From: Verrucomicrobiota bacterium
GTDB lineage: Bacteria > Verrucomicrobiota > Verrucomicrobiia > Opitutales > Opitutaceae
DNA length: 58,332 bases
Direction of reading: 5' to 3'
NCBI GenBank assembly: GCA_018239675.1
Contig: JAFEGX010000044.1
Coordinates: 1-58,332 of the forward strand
Part shown: piece by piece, positions 34,015-42,325 of the stretch
How positions within the stretch are numbered: the first letter of the stretch is position 1
Layout: each line of letters starts with the position of its first letter
Notes under the pieces: generated by a model
What the model was told of the DNA's origin: nothing
Database searches by the model: none
The model's input: the letters and a program-made list of their open reading frames with translations, nothing else
Program-made: the position numbers and the translations under genes

Positions 34015-35700
34015 ATGGCCAAGCCCGACGAGCCGAAGATCATTTTTTCCATGCTGGGTGTCTCGAAGAAGATCGAGCGCAAGGAAATCCTTCGCGACAT
34101 CTCCCTGTCGTTTTACTACGGCGCCAAGATCGGCGTGCTGGGCCTCAACGGCTCCGGCAAGTCGTCGCTCCTCCGGATCCTCGCCGGCCGGGACACCGAG
34201 ATCGACGGCCGCGTCCACTTCGAGCCGGGCTTTTCGGTCGGGCTCCTCGAACAGGAACCCTACCTCACGCCCGGCGCCACGGTGAAGGCGTGTGTGGAGG
34301 AGGGCGTGAAGCATCTCACGGACCTGACCGCGGCGTACGACGCGACCTGGGACGAGCTGAACGAGGCCGCGGACGACGCGGCGCGCGACGCCATCCTGGC
34401 CAAGCAGGGGGAGCTGCAGGAGAAGATCGAGGCGGCCAATGCCTGGGATGTGACCCCGCGGGTCGAGATGGCGATGGACGCGCTCCGGTGTCCGCCCGGC
34501 GACCAGGTGGTCGACCAGCTCTCCGGCGGCGAGCGGCGCCGCGTGGCGCTGGCCCGCCTGCTCCTCCAGCAGCCGGCGATCCTCCTGCTGGACGAGCCGA
34601 CCAACCACCTCGACGCCGAGAGCGTCAACTGGCTCGAGCAGCACCTCGCCCGCTACGAGGGCACGGTGATCGCGGTGACCCACGACCGCTACTTCCTCGA
34701 CAACGTCGCGCAGTGGATCCTCGAGCTCTCGTACGGCCATGGCATCCCGTGGAAGGGAAACTATTCCTCGTGGCTGGAGCAGAAGCAGGCCCGGCAGGCG
34801 GTCGAGCAGCGGACCGAGGACCGCCGCCAGAAGGCGATGGCGCGCGAGCTGGCGTGGATCCGCCAGTCGGCCAAGGCCCGGGTGGCGAAGTCCCAGGCGC
34901 GCATCAACGCCTACGAGGCGATGCTCAAGCAGAGCGTCGTGGAGAAGGAGAAGGAGTTTGAGCTGATCATCCCGCCCGGGCCGCGGCTCGGCACCCTCGT
35001 CGTCGAGGCCAGGGACCTCGCCAAGAGCTACGGCGATAACGTGCTGTTCGAGAACCTCAGCTTCGCGCTCCCGCCCGGCGGCATCGTCGGCGTGATCGGC
35101 CCCAACGGCGCGGGCAAGACAACCCTCTTCCGCCTGATCACCGGCGCCGAGCGGCCCGATGGCGGCGCCTTGCGCATCGGGGACACGGTGAAGATCGCCC
35201 ACGTCGACCAGTCGCGCGACTCATTGCCGGACCACGAGTCGATCTGGCAGGCGATCAGCGGCGGCGAGGAGATCATGAAGCTCGCGGGCCGCGACATCAA
35301 CAGCCGCGCCTACTGCGCCCAGTTCGGCTTCACCGGGCCCGACCAGAGCAAGAAGGTCGGCGTGCTCTCCGGCGGCGAGCGCAACCGCGTGCACCTGGCG
35401 CGGCTGCTCAAGAGCGGCGCCAACCTGATCCTCCTCGACGAACCCACCAACGACCTCGACGTGAACTCGATCCGCGCGCTCGAGGAGGGCCTGGAGAATT
35501 TCGCGGGCTGCGCCGTCGTGGTGTCCCACGACCGGTGGTTCCTCGACCGCGTGGCGACGCACATCCTCGCCTTCGAGGGCGACAGCTACGTCCACTGGTT
35601 CAACGGCAACTTCACCAGCTACCAGGAGGACCTCCGCCGCCGGAAGGGCAAGGACGCCGACGAGCCCCACCGCATCAAGTACCGCAAGCTGACGCACTGA
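34015..35700 (+). CDS. ettA: ABC-F protein EttA, energy-dependent translational throttle
   Basis: The 561-residue protein has two ABC ATPase domains and no membrane segment. Domain 1 has Walker A GLNGSGKSS, signature LSGGERRRVALARLL and Walker B LLLDEPTNHLD; domain 2 has GPNGAGKTT, LSGGERNRVHLARLL and LLLDEPTNDLD. The linker between them (about 245-325) contains the charged P-site tRNA-interaction helices. An arm insertion lies in domain 1 (about 95-150). EttA gates the ribosome's first elongation steps according to ATP/ADP. ATG 34015 matches family length; GTG 34006 would add three residues. It is divergent from the GNAT gene by 57 bp. Confidence 0.96.
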   Translation: MAKPDEPKIIFSMLGVSKKIERKEILRDISLSFYYGAKIGVLGLNGSGKSSLLRILAGRDTEIDGRVHFEPGFSVGLLEQEPYLTPGATVKACVEEGVKHLTDLTAAYDATWDELNEAADDAARDAILAKQGELQEKIEAANAWDVTPRVEMAMDALRCPPGDQVVDQLSGGERRRVALARLLLQQPAILLLDEPTNHLDAESVNWLEQHLARYEGTVIAVTHDRYFLDNVAQWILELSYGHGIPWKGNYSSWLEQKQARQAVEQRTEDRRQKAMARELAWIRQSAKARVAKSQARINAYEAMLKQSVVEKEKEFELIIPPGPRLGTLVVEARDLAKSYGDNVLFENLSFALPPGGIVGVIGPNGAGKTTLFRLITGAERPDGGALRIGDTVKIAHVDQSRDSLPDHESIWQAISGGEEIMKLAGRDINSRAYCAQFGFTGPDQSKKVGVLSGGERNRVHLARLLKSGANLILLDEPTNDLDVNSIRALEEGLENFAGCAVVVSHDRWFLDRVATHILAFEGDSYVHWFNGNFTSYQEDLRRRKGKDADEPHRIKYRKLTH

Positions 35701-35760
35701 GGGGCCGGCGTTCGTTCTCCGTCGGCCGCCCCTCCACCTCGTTCTCTCAGCAACCGGGAT

Positions 35761-35859
35761 GCGTAGCAACCGACGTAAGGAGGTTGGCTCGCCCCAGGCC
35801 GGTACGACCATTCCCCGGGCCCCGAGATTTGTCCCAGCCTTCTTACGTCGGCTGCCACG
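35761..35859. repeat. Inverted repeat of the GTAGCANCCGACGT family
   Basis: The left arm 35761-35787 (GCGTAGCAACCGACGTAAGG, then AGGTTGG) and right arm 35834-35859 (complement of CGTGGCAGCCGACGTAAG...) pair closely. The same arm appears once at 18745-18770. It separates the convergent stops of ettA and the GH78 gene. Confidence 0.8.
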
Positions 35860-35866
35860 GGACGGA

Positions 35867-38167
35867 TCAGCGGCACGCGGCCAGCGGCCAGGAGGCGGTG
35901 AACCTGTCTGCGACCTCAACCTGCTGGGCCTCACCGTCCGTCAGGCGGGAACTTAGGAGTAGGATGATCGGAACTGGAGTCCTGAGCGAGTAGCGGAGAC
36001 CGGACGCGTCCTTGTTCCAGCTGACCTCAATCGTGTGCTCGGTGCCGGCGATGGGCAGGCGGCCGGACGCATGGGAAAGGGAGCCGGTTGCGAGGCTGAC
36101 CTCGAACTGCAGGCCGCCGCGATCGCGGCGCGGCCGGAGACCGAGCAAGTGGCGGGACATCTGCCAGGTCGGGCTGCCGGACCACTGGTGGCAGTGGCTC
36201 CAGCGTGGGTCGAAGACCTCGAGCCAGGTGGCCGGCTGTTGGGTCAGCGCCCAGCCCCAGCAGGCGCGATACTGGGCCAGCACAAAGTCCATGTCGCCGT
36301 GTTCGATCAGCTCCGGCATCGCGAAGTGGGCGAAATACGGGGTGATCAGCCGCGGATGGTTCGCCCCCGGATCGCTGAGACGCGGGGCAGACGGGTCATT
36401 CGGAAAGCACTGCAGCATGTGCGCCTTCAGGTAGGCGCGGGCGGCACGGGCTTGGCCGTCCGCGAAGAACCCGAGCCGCAGGCCGAGCACCGCGCGGTGA
36501 TACCCGATGCGGGTCCAGGCATCGCCGCCGGCCGCGAACTCGCCGGCGAAATAGCGCTCGATGATCGCGCGCAGCTCGCCGGCCTTGCCCGCGTAGAACC
36601 GGGCGCGGTCGCCATGTCCGAGGGCCTCGGCCCAGCGGGCGAGGTCGCGCAGCGCGCCGAGCGTGTGCAGGTTCACGCCCATGTCGCTGGGCCCCGGATT
36701 CCGCACGTAGCCCCAGTCGACAAAACCCCAGCCGAGTTCGTCCCGCACGCCGTCGGGCGTGAGCTGGCCAAGAAAGGCGCCGAGATTTCGCTCGGCGGCC
36801 GGGAAGAGTTCGGCCAGCAGCTCGTGCTCCCCCGTGAGCTCCCAGTAGTGCACGCAGGCCGTGACCCACTGCGCGGCGAACGTGCTCAGGTAGGCGGCGC
36901 CGCCCGGGCACAGGCCGGCCACCAGTCCGTCGGTGCGGGCGCACTCGGCGGAATGGATCAGCCCGCGGCGGCAGAGCCGGAGGTCGGCGAACGTGACAGA
37001 GACAAGGTCCAGCCCGACCGTCACCATGTCGCCGGCCCACTGGCCGCGCTCGCGGGTCGGGTTGTCGGTGATCGCGTCCTCCGAGCAGGCGCGGTGGGTT
37101 TCCACGCCTACGGTCCAGATCCGGTTCAGCAACGGGTCGTCGGTCCGCAGGGCGCCCGCCGCGGGTCCGTAGTAAGTCCGCTCGACCACCGCCTCCCGGA
37201 TGAACCGGACCTTGGCCGGATCGGCGAGAATGTGCACTTCGAGAAACCTTCCGCCGCGGGGTGTGAGCGGACTGAACTCCTGTTCACCGCCGCGGGCGAC
37301 GTAGTGGTCGAGATTGCAGGAGTCGCCGGTGGAAAGGGTGATCCAGGGCGTGACCCGTCCGTGGGCGAGCGACTCGCAGTAGGCGAACTCGACGACGGCG
37401 CCAGCGGGCAGGTCCAAGGTGAACTGCGGCCGAAACAGGCGAACCCGGCCAAGGTCATAGCGCCGCCACACGCCTTGCGCCGGCAAAGCGGGTGCGAGGT
37501 CGCGGAGGAAGAAACGCGCCGGCACGTCGTCGCGCTCGTAGCCAAACGACTCGGCCAGTTCGCCGGCCGCGATCGCGCGAAAGTTGTGCTCGATGGCGCG
37601 GGGGTTGGCGGTCGACAGCGGGCGGGCGACGCCCAGCCCCCGGGTCACGCTCACCGCCTCCGGCCAAGTGCTGTCGTCGAATCCCAGGTCCGCCCAGCCG
37701 GGCAGCCGGCGCGTGTCGCACCACTCGATGAATCCGAGCTGCGGATTGACGCGGCGCACGTTGGGGGTGAACGCGTCCACGCGCATGCACCGCCAGCGGA
37801 GCGGCACCTCGGCGCCGTCGCAATCCACGGTGCAGGCGAGGAAGGGCGGGAGGCCGTCGAGCAGCCGCGTCGGCGCGCCGATCTGATTGACGAGGAAGCC
37901 GAGCACGTGGCGTCCGGCGGCGACCGGTGCGGAAAAGGTCTGGTATTCGGGACGCGAGGCCGGGAACCGCGACGGACCCTCGGCGACCCGCCGGCCGTCG
38001 AGCCACGTGGCGAACCAGTCCACGGCCAGGGCCCGCCAGGTCAGGGTGCCGGGGGCGGACAGCTCGAATTCCGAACGGAAGGCGACGTGGAGATCACGGT
38101 CGTCGCTGCGTCCGTCGGGCAGCCAGAGATAGGAGAACGGTGATTCGACGGCGAGGTCGTTCGTCAT
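35867..38167 (-). CDS. GH78-type alpha-L-rhamnosidase
   Basis: The 766-residue protein matches the GH78 family: an N-terminal beta-sandwich region (1-330), an (alpha/alpha)6 catalytic barrel (about 340-690) and a C-terminal beta domain. The signature ITDNPTRERGQWAGD carries Glu373, the likely general acid. WSGSPTWQMSRHLLGL near residue 680 is typical of the family's barrel end. It would release terminal alpha-L-rhamnose from plant or algal glycans or flavonoids. There is no signal peptide, so the enzyme is probably cytoplasmic and acts on imported oligosaccharides. Start ATG 38167; the upstream open frame is antisense to other genes. Confidence 0.88.
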   Translation of the reverse strand: MTNDLAVESPFSYLWLPDGRSDDRDLHVAFRSEFELSAPGTLTWRALAVDWFATWLDGRRVAEGPSRFPASRPEYQTFSAPVAAGRHVLGFLVNQIGAPTRLLDGLPPFLACTVDCDGAEVPLRWRCMRVDAFTPNVRRVNPQLGFIEWCDTRRLPGWADLGFDDSTWPEAVSVTRGLGVARPLSTANPRAIEHNFRAIAAGELAESFGYERDDVPARFFLRDLAPALPAQGVWRRYDLGRVRLFRPQFTLDLPAGAVVEFAYCESLAHGRVTPWITLSTGDSCNLDHYVARGGEQEFSPLTPRGGRFLEVHILADPAKVRFIREAVVERTYYGPAAGALRTDDPLLNRIWTVGVETHRACSEDAITDNPTRERGQWAGDMVTVGLDLVSVTFADLRLCRRGLIHSAECARTDGLVAGLCPGGAAYLSTFAAQWVTACVHYWELTGEHELLAELFPAAERNLGAFLGQLTPDGVRDELGWGFVDWGYVRNPGPSDMGVNLHTLGALRDLARWAEALGHGDRARFYAGKAGELRAIIERYFAGEFAAGGDAWTRIGYHRAVLGLRLGFFADGQARAARAYLKAHMLQCFPNDPSAPRLSDPGANHPRLITPYFAHFAMPELIEHGDMDFVLAQYRACWGWALTQQPATWLEVFDPRWSHCHQWSGSPTWQMSRHLLGLRPRRDRGGLQFEVSLATGSLSHASGRLPIAGTEHTIEVSWNKDASGLRYSLRTPVPIILLLSSRLTDGEAQQVEVADRFTASWPLAACR

Positions 38168-38290
38168 GGCGCGCGCGACCGATCGAACAGCAAAGGAGGG
38201 CTGATTCGAGCCGATTCGCGACGTCCCGGGAGGGCGCCGGGTGGCCGATCTGGGCTTGGCAGGCGGGGCAACCGTTGGCTTCTTGGCGCC

Positions 38291-39112
38291 ATGGCGCAGG
38301 ACCGGAATCCCCAGGCTGAGCAGATGGCGGACGAGTCGATGATTCGGAACCTGGCGGCGCAGGCGAACGCGATCTGGCCGCAGGAGGCGGCGCTGTTTGC
38401 GCGTTATGGACTGCCGGCCGAGAGCCGGATCGCCGACATCGGTTGCGGCAGCGGCGAGATCACGGCGCGCCTTGCCGGGTTGTTTCCCCGGGCGGAGATC
38501 CTCGGCGTCGACATCCTGGAGAGCAGCGTGGCGCTGGCGCGGGCCCGGCACGCGGCGCTGGCCCCGCGGGTGCAGTTCCGACAGGGCGACGCCTTCGAGC
38601 TCGAAATGCCGGCGGGGACGTACGACCTCGTGACCTGCCGGCATGTCACGCAGTCGATCCCCGAGCCCGGGCGGGTCCTCGCCGAGCTGGTCCGGATCAC
38701 CCGGACCGGCGGCTGGGTGCACGTGCTGAGCGAGGACTATAGCATGCTGCACTTCATGCCGGGAGCCCGCGATCCGGACGTCTTCTGGCACCAATGGGTG
38801 CGGACGGCCGCCGCATCGATGGGCGTCGACGAGCGGGTGGGCCGGCGGACCTGGTCGATGCTGCAGGCGCTGGGCTTGGAGGACCTGCGCGTCGACTATG
38901 TCGTGGTGGACACCGTGCGGGTGCCGCGGCCGACGTTTGCCGCCATCATCGAGGCGTGGCGCGACGGCTATGCCGCGGTGATCAGCCAGCACGCCCACCA
39001 CCCGCCGGACGAGGTCCGGGCCCACTTCGACCAGATGATCGCGAGCATCCTCGATCCGGCCCAGTATGCCGTGTGGCACGTGCCGGTCCTCGCCGGGCGC
39101 AAACGGGCCTAG
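38291..39112 (+). CDS. SAM-dependent methyltransferase
   Basis: The 273-residue protein is a class I methyltransferase. SAM motif I is ADIGCGSGEITARLA (about 48-62), with ILGVDILESS as the acidic end of strand 2, QGDAFELEMP at the adenine loop and YDLVTCRHVTQSIPEP at motif IV/post-I. A C-terminal cap (about 150-270) is specific to this protein. The substrate is unknown. It starts 123 bp from the divergent GH78 gene, and msrA follows on the same strand. Confidence 0.88.
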   Translation: MAQDRNPQAEQMADESMIRNLAAQANAIWPQEAALFARYGLPAESRIADIGCGSGEITARLAGLFPRAEILGVDILESSVALARARHAALAPRVQFRQGDAFELEMPAGTYDLVTCRHVTQSIPEPGRVLAELVRITRTGGWVHVLSEDYSMLHFMPGARDPDVFWHQWVRTAAASMGVDERVGRRTWSMLQALGLEDLRVDYVVVDTVRVPRPTFAAIIEAWRDGYAAVISQHAHHPPDEVRAHFDQMIASILDPAQYAVWHVPVLAGRKRA

Positions 39113-39178
39113 CGCCGGACGAAAGGCCGGCCGGGCCTTGCGCGGGGAATAATTCTCCCCACGTTGGCTCGAACCCGC

Positions 39179-39775
39179 ATGAACCGCTGCTTCTCCCTGC
39201 TCGGCCTGCTCCTGCTCCCCATGACCCTCACCGCTGCTGACACCAAGAATGTGAAAACCGAATCGCTCGTCCTCGGCGGCGGTTGCTTCTGGTGCACCGA
39301 GGCGGCGTACAAGCTCCAGCCCGGCGTGGTCCACGTCACGAGCGGCTACGCCGGCGGCAATTATCCGAACCCGACCTACGAGGAGGTCTGCTCGCACGAG
39401 ACCGGCCATGCCGAGGTGATCAAGATCGACTACGACCCGACGGTCGTGTCGCTCGAGACCCTTCTGGACTTCTTCTGGATGGTCCACGACCCAACCCAGG
39501 TGGGTGGGCAGGGCAACGACGACGGCCCGCAATACCGTTCGATCATCCTCTACGCGAACGACGCGCAGAAAATGGCCGCGGAGAAGTCCCGGCGCGCCGC
39601 CCAGGAGCGCTTCCGCGACCCGATCACGACCGAGATCGTGCCGCTGACGAAATTCTGGCCGGCCGAGAGCTACCACCAGGACTATTTTGCGCGGAATCCC
39701 AGCCAGGGCTACTGCCGGGTGGTGATCGCCCCGAAAATCGACAAGCTGAAGAGCCATCTGCCGGCCCCGAAGTGA
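39179..39775 (+). CDS. msrA: Secreted peptide methionine-S-sulfoxide reductase MsrA
   Basis: The 198-residue enzyme has an N-terminal signal peptide (about 1-20, CFSLLGLLLLPMTLTAA), so it should act in the periplasm. The catalytic motif GGGCFWCTEAAYK carries Cys36. VTSGYAGGNYPNPTYEEVCS and HDPTQVGGQGNDDGPQYRS are typical MsrA blocks, and YHQDYFARNPSQGYC contains a late Cys that may resolve the sulfenic acid. It repairs the S-epimer of methionine sulfoxide in oxidised proteins. ATG 39179 is preferred because a longer TTG start would spoil the signal peptide. Confidence 0.93.
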   Translation: MNRCFSLLGLLLLPMTLTAADTKNVKTESLVLGGGCFWCTEAAYKLQPGVVHVTSGYAGGNYPNPTYEEVCSHETGHAEVIKIDYDPTVVSLETLLDFFWMVHDPTQVGGQGNDDGPQYRSIILYANDAQKMAAEKSRRAAQERFRDPITTEIVPLTKFWPAESYHQDYFARNPSQGYCRVVIAPKIDKLKSHLPAPK

Positions 39776-39797
39776 GCCGGAGGAGGCCAGGAGTTTT

Positions 39798-39870
39798 GGC
39801 CCGCGGAATACACCGAACACACTGAATCGGAGTGGGAGCATTTCCGTGTGTTCAGTGTGTTCCGTGGCCA
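39798..39870. repeat. ACACACTGAA-word inverted repeat between msrA and hsp33
   Basis: The left arm 39799-39826 (CCGCGGAATACACCGAACAC, then ACTGAA) pairs with the right arm 39842-39869 (TTCCGTGTGTTCAGTGTG, then TTCCGTGG) with few mismatches. Words of about 9 bp (ACACCGAAC, ACACTGAAT) repeat within the arm. Confidence 0.8.
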
Positions 39871-39972
39871 TGGGCTTGGCTTCGTTAGTTGGTTTGAATC
39901 CGACTAGGCGGGGTCCGATCCGCACGGGGCGGCTGCTTTACAAACGGAACATCCCGGCAATGGTGGGGCGCC

Positions 39973-40812
39973 ATGGCCGAGACCACGCCGCCCAATCCTG
40001 ACGAATCCGGACTCGAAGTGCGCACCTGCTTCGTGCGCGGCCGGAACGTCCTGCTGGCCCGGGCGGACTTCGGTGAGCTGTTCGTCGACTACTATCTCCA
40101 CCTGGCGGCGCAGCGCCTCCAGCCGGCGCCTGAGCACGACGCGATGTTCAAGCGGGCGCTCGCGGCGTTTGTCCTGCACGCGGCCTCCCGTCCGTGGGAT
40201 GAGCTCATCGCGTGGACGGTCAATTTCCAGGAGCCCCGCCTGAACCTCTTCCTGACGGGCGACAACGAGACCGGAGCCGTGACGGGACGGGCGTTCGCGG
40301 AAAACGTGCGGGAACTGCCCGCGAACATCTTCTATGCGGACGTCGTGCGCGGGCGGCAGCCGAAGCGCCGCAGCATGGTCAATTTTGTGGGTGATGATCC
40401 GCTGGTCGCGGCGGAGACCTTCTACACCCAGAGCGAGCAGCGGCTGGGTCGCTTCTTCCAGCTCGGCGAGGAGGACTTTGTGCTCATCACGGAACACCCG
40501 GATTGCGACCTGCCTTGGCTGCGGGGCCTGACTACCGACGACGTGCGGGCCCTGGACCGGCACGAGACCCTGGCGCTGCTCGAGCGCCGGATTGTGCGGT
40601 GGCACTGCGGGTGCAATCAGGCGCGCATGATGGAAGTTCTGGCCCCAACCATGCGCACCCAGCCGGACGAGCTGTTCGGCGGCGACCCGAAGATCGAAAT
40701 CCGCTGCCCGCGCTGCGGTGCCCGCCATGCCATCACGCGCGAGGCGATGGAGGCATTTGTGGCGGAAAAGGGGGACTCCCACCGGCGATCGCCCGGCGGC
40801 GGGGAGGCTTGA
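39973..40812 (+). CDS. hslO: Hsp33 family redox-regulated chaperone
   Basis: The 279-residue protein matches Hsp33: an N-terminal core with the FGELFVDYYLHLA and EPRLNLFLTGDNE regions, and the redox switch at the C-terminus with Cys212-Gly-Cys214 (WHCGCNQARM) and Cys245-Pro-Arg-Cys248 (IRCPRCGARH). The CxC-30-CxxC spacing is within the family norm. On oxidation the four zinc-binding cysteines form two disulfides and activate the holdase. The core is more divergent than in E. coli, so I rely on the switch motif and length for the call. PnuC follows 84 bp later. Confidence 0.87.
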   Translation: MAETTPPNPDESGLEVRTCFVRGRNVLLARADFGELFVDYYLHLAAQRLQPAPEHDAMFKRALAAFVLHAASRPWDELIAWTVNFQEPRLNLFLTGDNETGAVTGRAFAENVRELPANIFYADVVRGRQPKRRSMVNFVGDDPLVAAETFYTQSEQRLGRFFQLGEEDFVLITEHPDCDLPWLRGLTTDDVRALDRHETLALLERRIVRWHCGCNQARMMEVLAPTMRTQPDELFGGDPKIEIRCPRCGARHAITREAMEAFVAEKGDSHRRSPGGGEA

Positions 40813-40896
40813 GGCCGGAACCACCGTGCCCGAACAAGCGAAGGGCAGCGGTTTCCTCCGTTGCCTCCGGGACAACTCCGCCTGAACTAGCACCCG

Positions 40897-41553
40897 ATGC
40901 GCGAGGCACTGCACAACATCTGGCTGGGGCTGACCACAGCGGAGCCGCTTGATCAGGCCAACCTGGTGCTGGGCGTGATCGGCGTGTGGCTGATGATCCG
41001 CCGCACCCTTTGGGCGTTTCCGGTCGGGCTGGCGGCGGTGACGGTGCAGGGCGTCCTCTTTTTTCGCGCCCATTTCCCGGCTGACGCGACCCTGCAGGTT
41101 TTTTACTTCGTGGCGCTGGCTTGGGGCTGGTGGCACTGGGTCAAGGATCGTGGCGCGGCGCCGGAATTGCCGGTGACCCGCCTCACCGCCCGCGGCTGGG
41201 TGGTGACGCTGGCGGTGAGCGGGGCCGCGACGGTGGCATGGGCGCTGACCGTTGGGCCGTGGATGCGCGCCGTGATGCCGTGGCGCGACGCGTTCATCGC
41301 GACTTTCAGCGTGGCGGCGCAGGTGCTGCAGGTGCGCAAGCAGATCGAGAACTGGCCGCTGTGGGTGGTGGTGAACCTCGTCGCGGTCGCCTCGTACTGG
41401 AGCGCTGAACTCGCGTACACCTCCTTCCTCTATGCCATCTATCTCGTCCTCGCGCTGGTCGGCTGGCGGGAGTGGGGGAAGGCCCTGCGGGCCCAGGGCC
41501 CGGCCCCGGCGGCCGGCGCCCCATCGGCAACGGTGGAAACTCGGGCTGGGTGA
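40897..41553 (+). CDS. pnuC: Nicotinamide riboside/mononucleoside transporter PnuC
   Basis: The 218-residue protein has seven predicted membrane helices (about 22-38, 42-58, 65-82, 100-120, 122-138, 150-168, 174-192) and the PnuC signatures AWGWWHW and QVLQVRKQIENWPLWVVVN. PnuC proteins import nicotinamide riboside or related vitamins by facilitated diffusion coupled to phosphorylation. The next gene encodes a nicotinamide riboside kinase-like ATPase, so transport and trapping are encoded together. Confidence 0.93.
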   Translation: MREALHNIWLGLTTAEPLDQANLVLGVIGVWLMIRRTLWAFPVGLAAVTVQGVLFFRAHFPADATLQVFYFVALAWGWWHWVKDRGAAPELPVTRLTARGWVVTLAVSGAATVAWALTVGPWMRAVMPWRDAFIATFSVAAQVLQVRKQIENWPLWVVVNLVAVASYWSAELAYTSFLYAIYLVLALVGWREWGKALRAQGPAPAAGAPSATVETRAG

Positions 41554-41576
41554 AGCCAGACCCATCTGGAACCTCC

Positions 41577-42149
41577 ATGCTTGCCTCGCCCTCCACGTCA
41601 GCAACCGCCCCCAGGCGCATCGTCGTCTTCGGGACAGAATCGACGGGAAAGACGACGCTGGCGCAGGCGCTGGCCGCCCATTTCCGCGAGCCTTGGTCGC
41701 CGGAGTTTGTGCGTGAGTTCTGGAACCTGAAGCACGGTGTGATCACCGGCGCCGACCTCGGGACCATCGCGCTGGGGCAAATGGCGAACGAGGACCGTGC
41801 CGTGGCGAAGGCGCGGCGCGCGGTGTTTTTCGACACCGACCTGATCACCTGCACGCTCTGGGACGACGTGCTTTTTCCCGGTGAGTGCCCACCGTGGGTG
41901 CGCGAGGAGGCCGAGCGCCGGGCGAAGGAGGTGGCCCTCTGGCTGCTCTGCGACACCGATCTGCCGTTCGAACCCGACCCGCAGCGTTCCTTTCCCGACC
42001 AGGCCGGGCGCGAGATGGGCCGCCGCCTGTGGCGCGAGGCGCTCGAGAAGCGAGGGCGTCCGTTCGTCGAAGTCCGCGGCCAGGCGGAGGCGCGGACGCG
42101 GTCGGCGATCGAGGCGGTGGAACGGTGCCTGGCGGGGTCGAATCGGTGA
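41577..42149 (+). CDS. NadR-like nicotinamide riboside kinase / AAA-type ATPase
   Basis: The 190-residue P-loop protein has Walker A GTESTGKTTLA (about 19-29), then EFVREFWNL and VFFDTDLITCTLWDD, motifs of the ribosylnicotinamide kinase domain found at the C-terminus of NadR. It is shorter than NadR and has no adenylyltransferase or HTH domain. It would phosphorylate nicotinamide riboside to NMN, trapping substrate imported by PnuC. The ATG at 41577 lies 23 bp after the pnuC stop; a GTG at 41472 would overlap pnuC and add an unlikely Gly/Pro segment. Confidence 0.86.
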   Translation: MLASPSTSATAPRRIVVFGTESTGKTTLAQALAAHFREPWSPEFVREFWNLKHGVITGADLGTIALGQMANEDRAVAKARRAVFFDTDLITCTLWDDVLFPGECPPWVREEAERRAKEVALWLLCDTDLPFEPDPQRSFPDQAGREMGRRLWREALEKRGRPFVEVRGQAEARTRSAIEAVERCLAGSNR

Positions 42150-42238
42150 AGGATGGGGGAGCGAAGTGCGAACGACGAAATTTGGAGTTCGAGATTCGAA
42201 ATCCGGAGTCTGACCGGTGATCTCGGCGCCTGAGAAGG

Positions 42239-42271
42239 AAAAGGCCGCCAAGCCTGGAGGCGTGGCGGCCT
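42239..42271 (-). terminator. Intrinsic terminator of the malic enzyme gene
   Basis: AGGCCGCCA (42242-42250) pairs with TGGCGGCCT (42263-42271), and an inner GCC/GGC pairing extends the stem. On the minus strand the stem is followed by a T-rich run (TTTTCCTTCT). It lies 55 bp downstream of the malic enzyme stop. Confidence 0.82.
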
Positions 42272-42325
42272 GATTGGATGGGATGCTGGATTTCGACTCC
42301 CGAATTCCGGCGGACGGGGGCCCGC

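Noticed and set aside
39900..39972. tRNA-like or riboswitch-like sequence upstream of hsp33
   Set aside because: A TTTGAATCC-like stretch caught attention but no consistent stems could be built around it.
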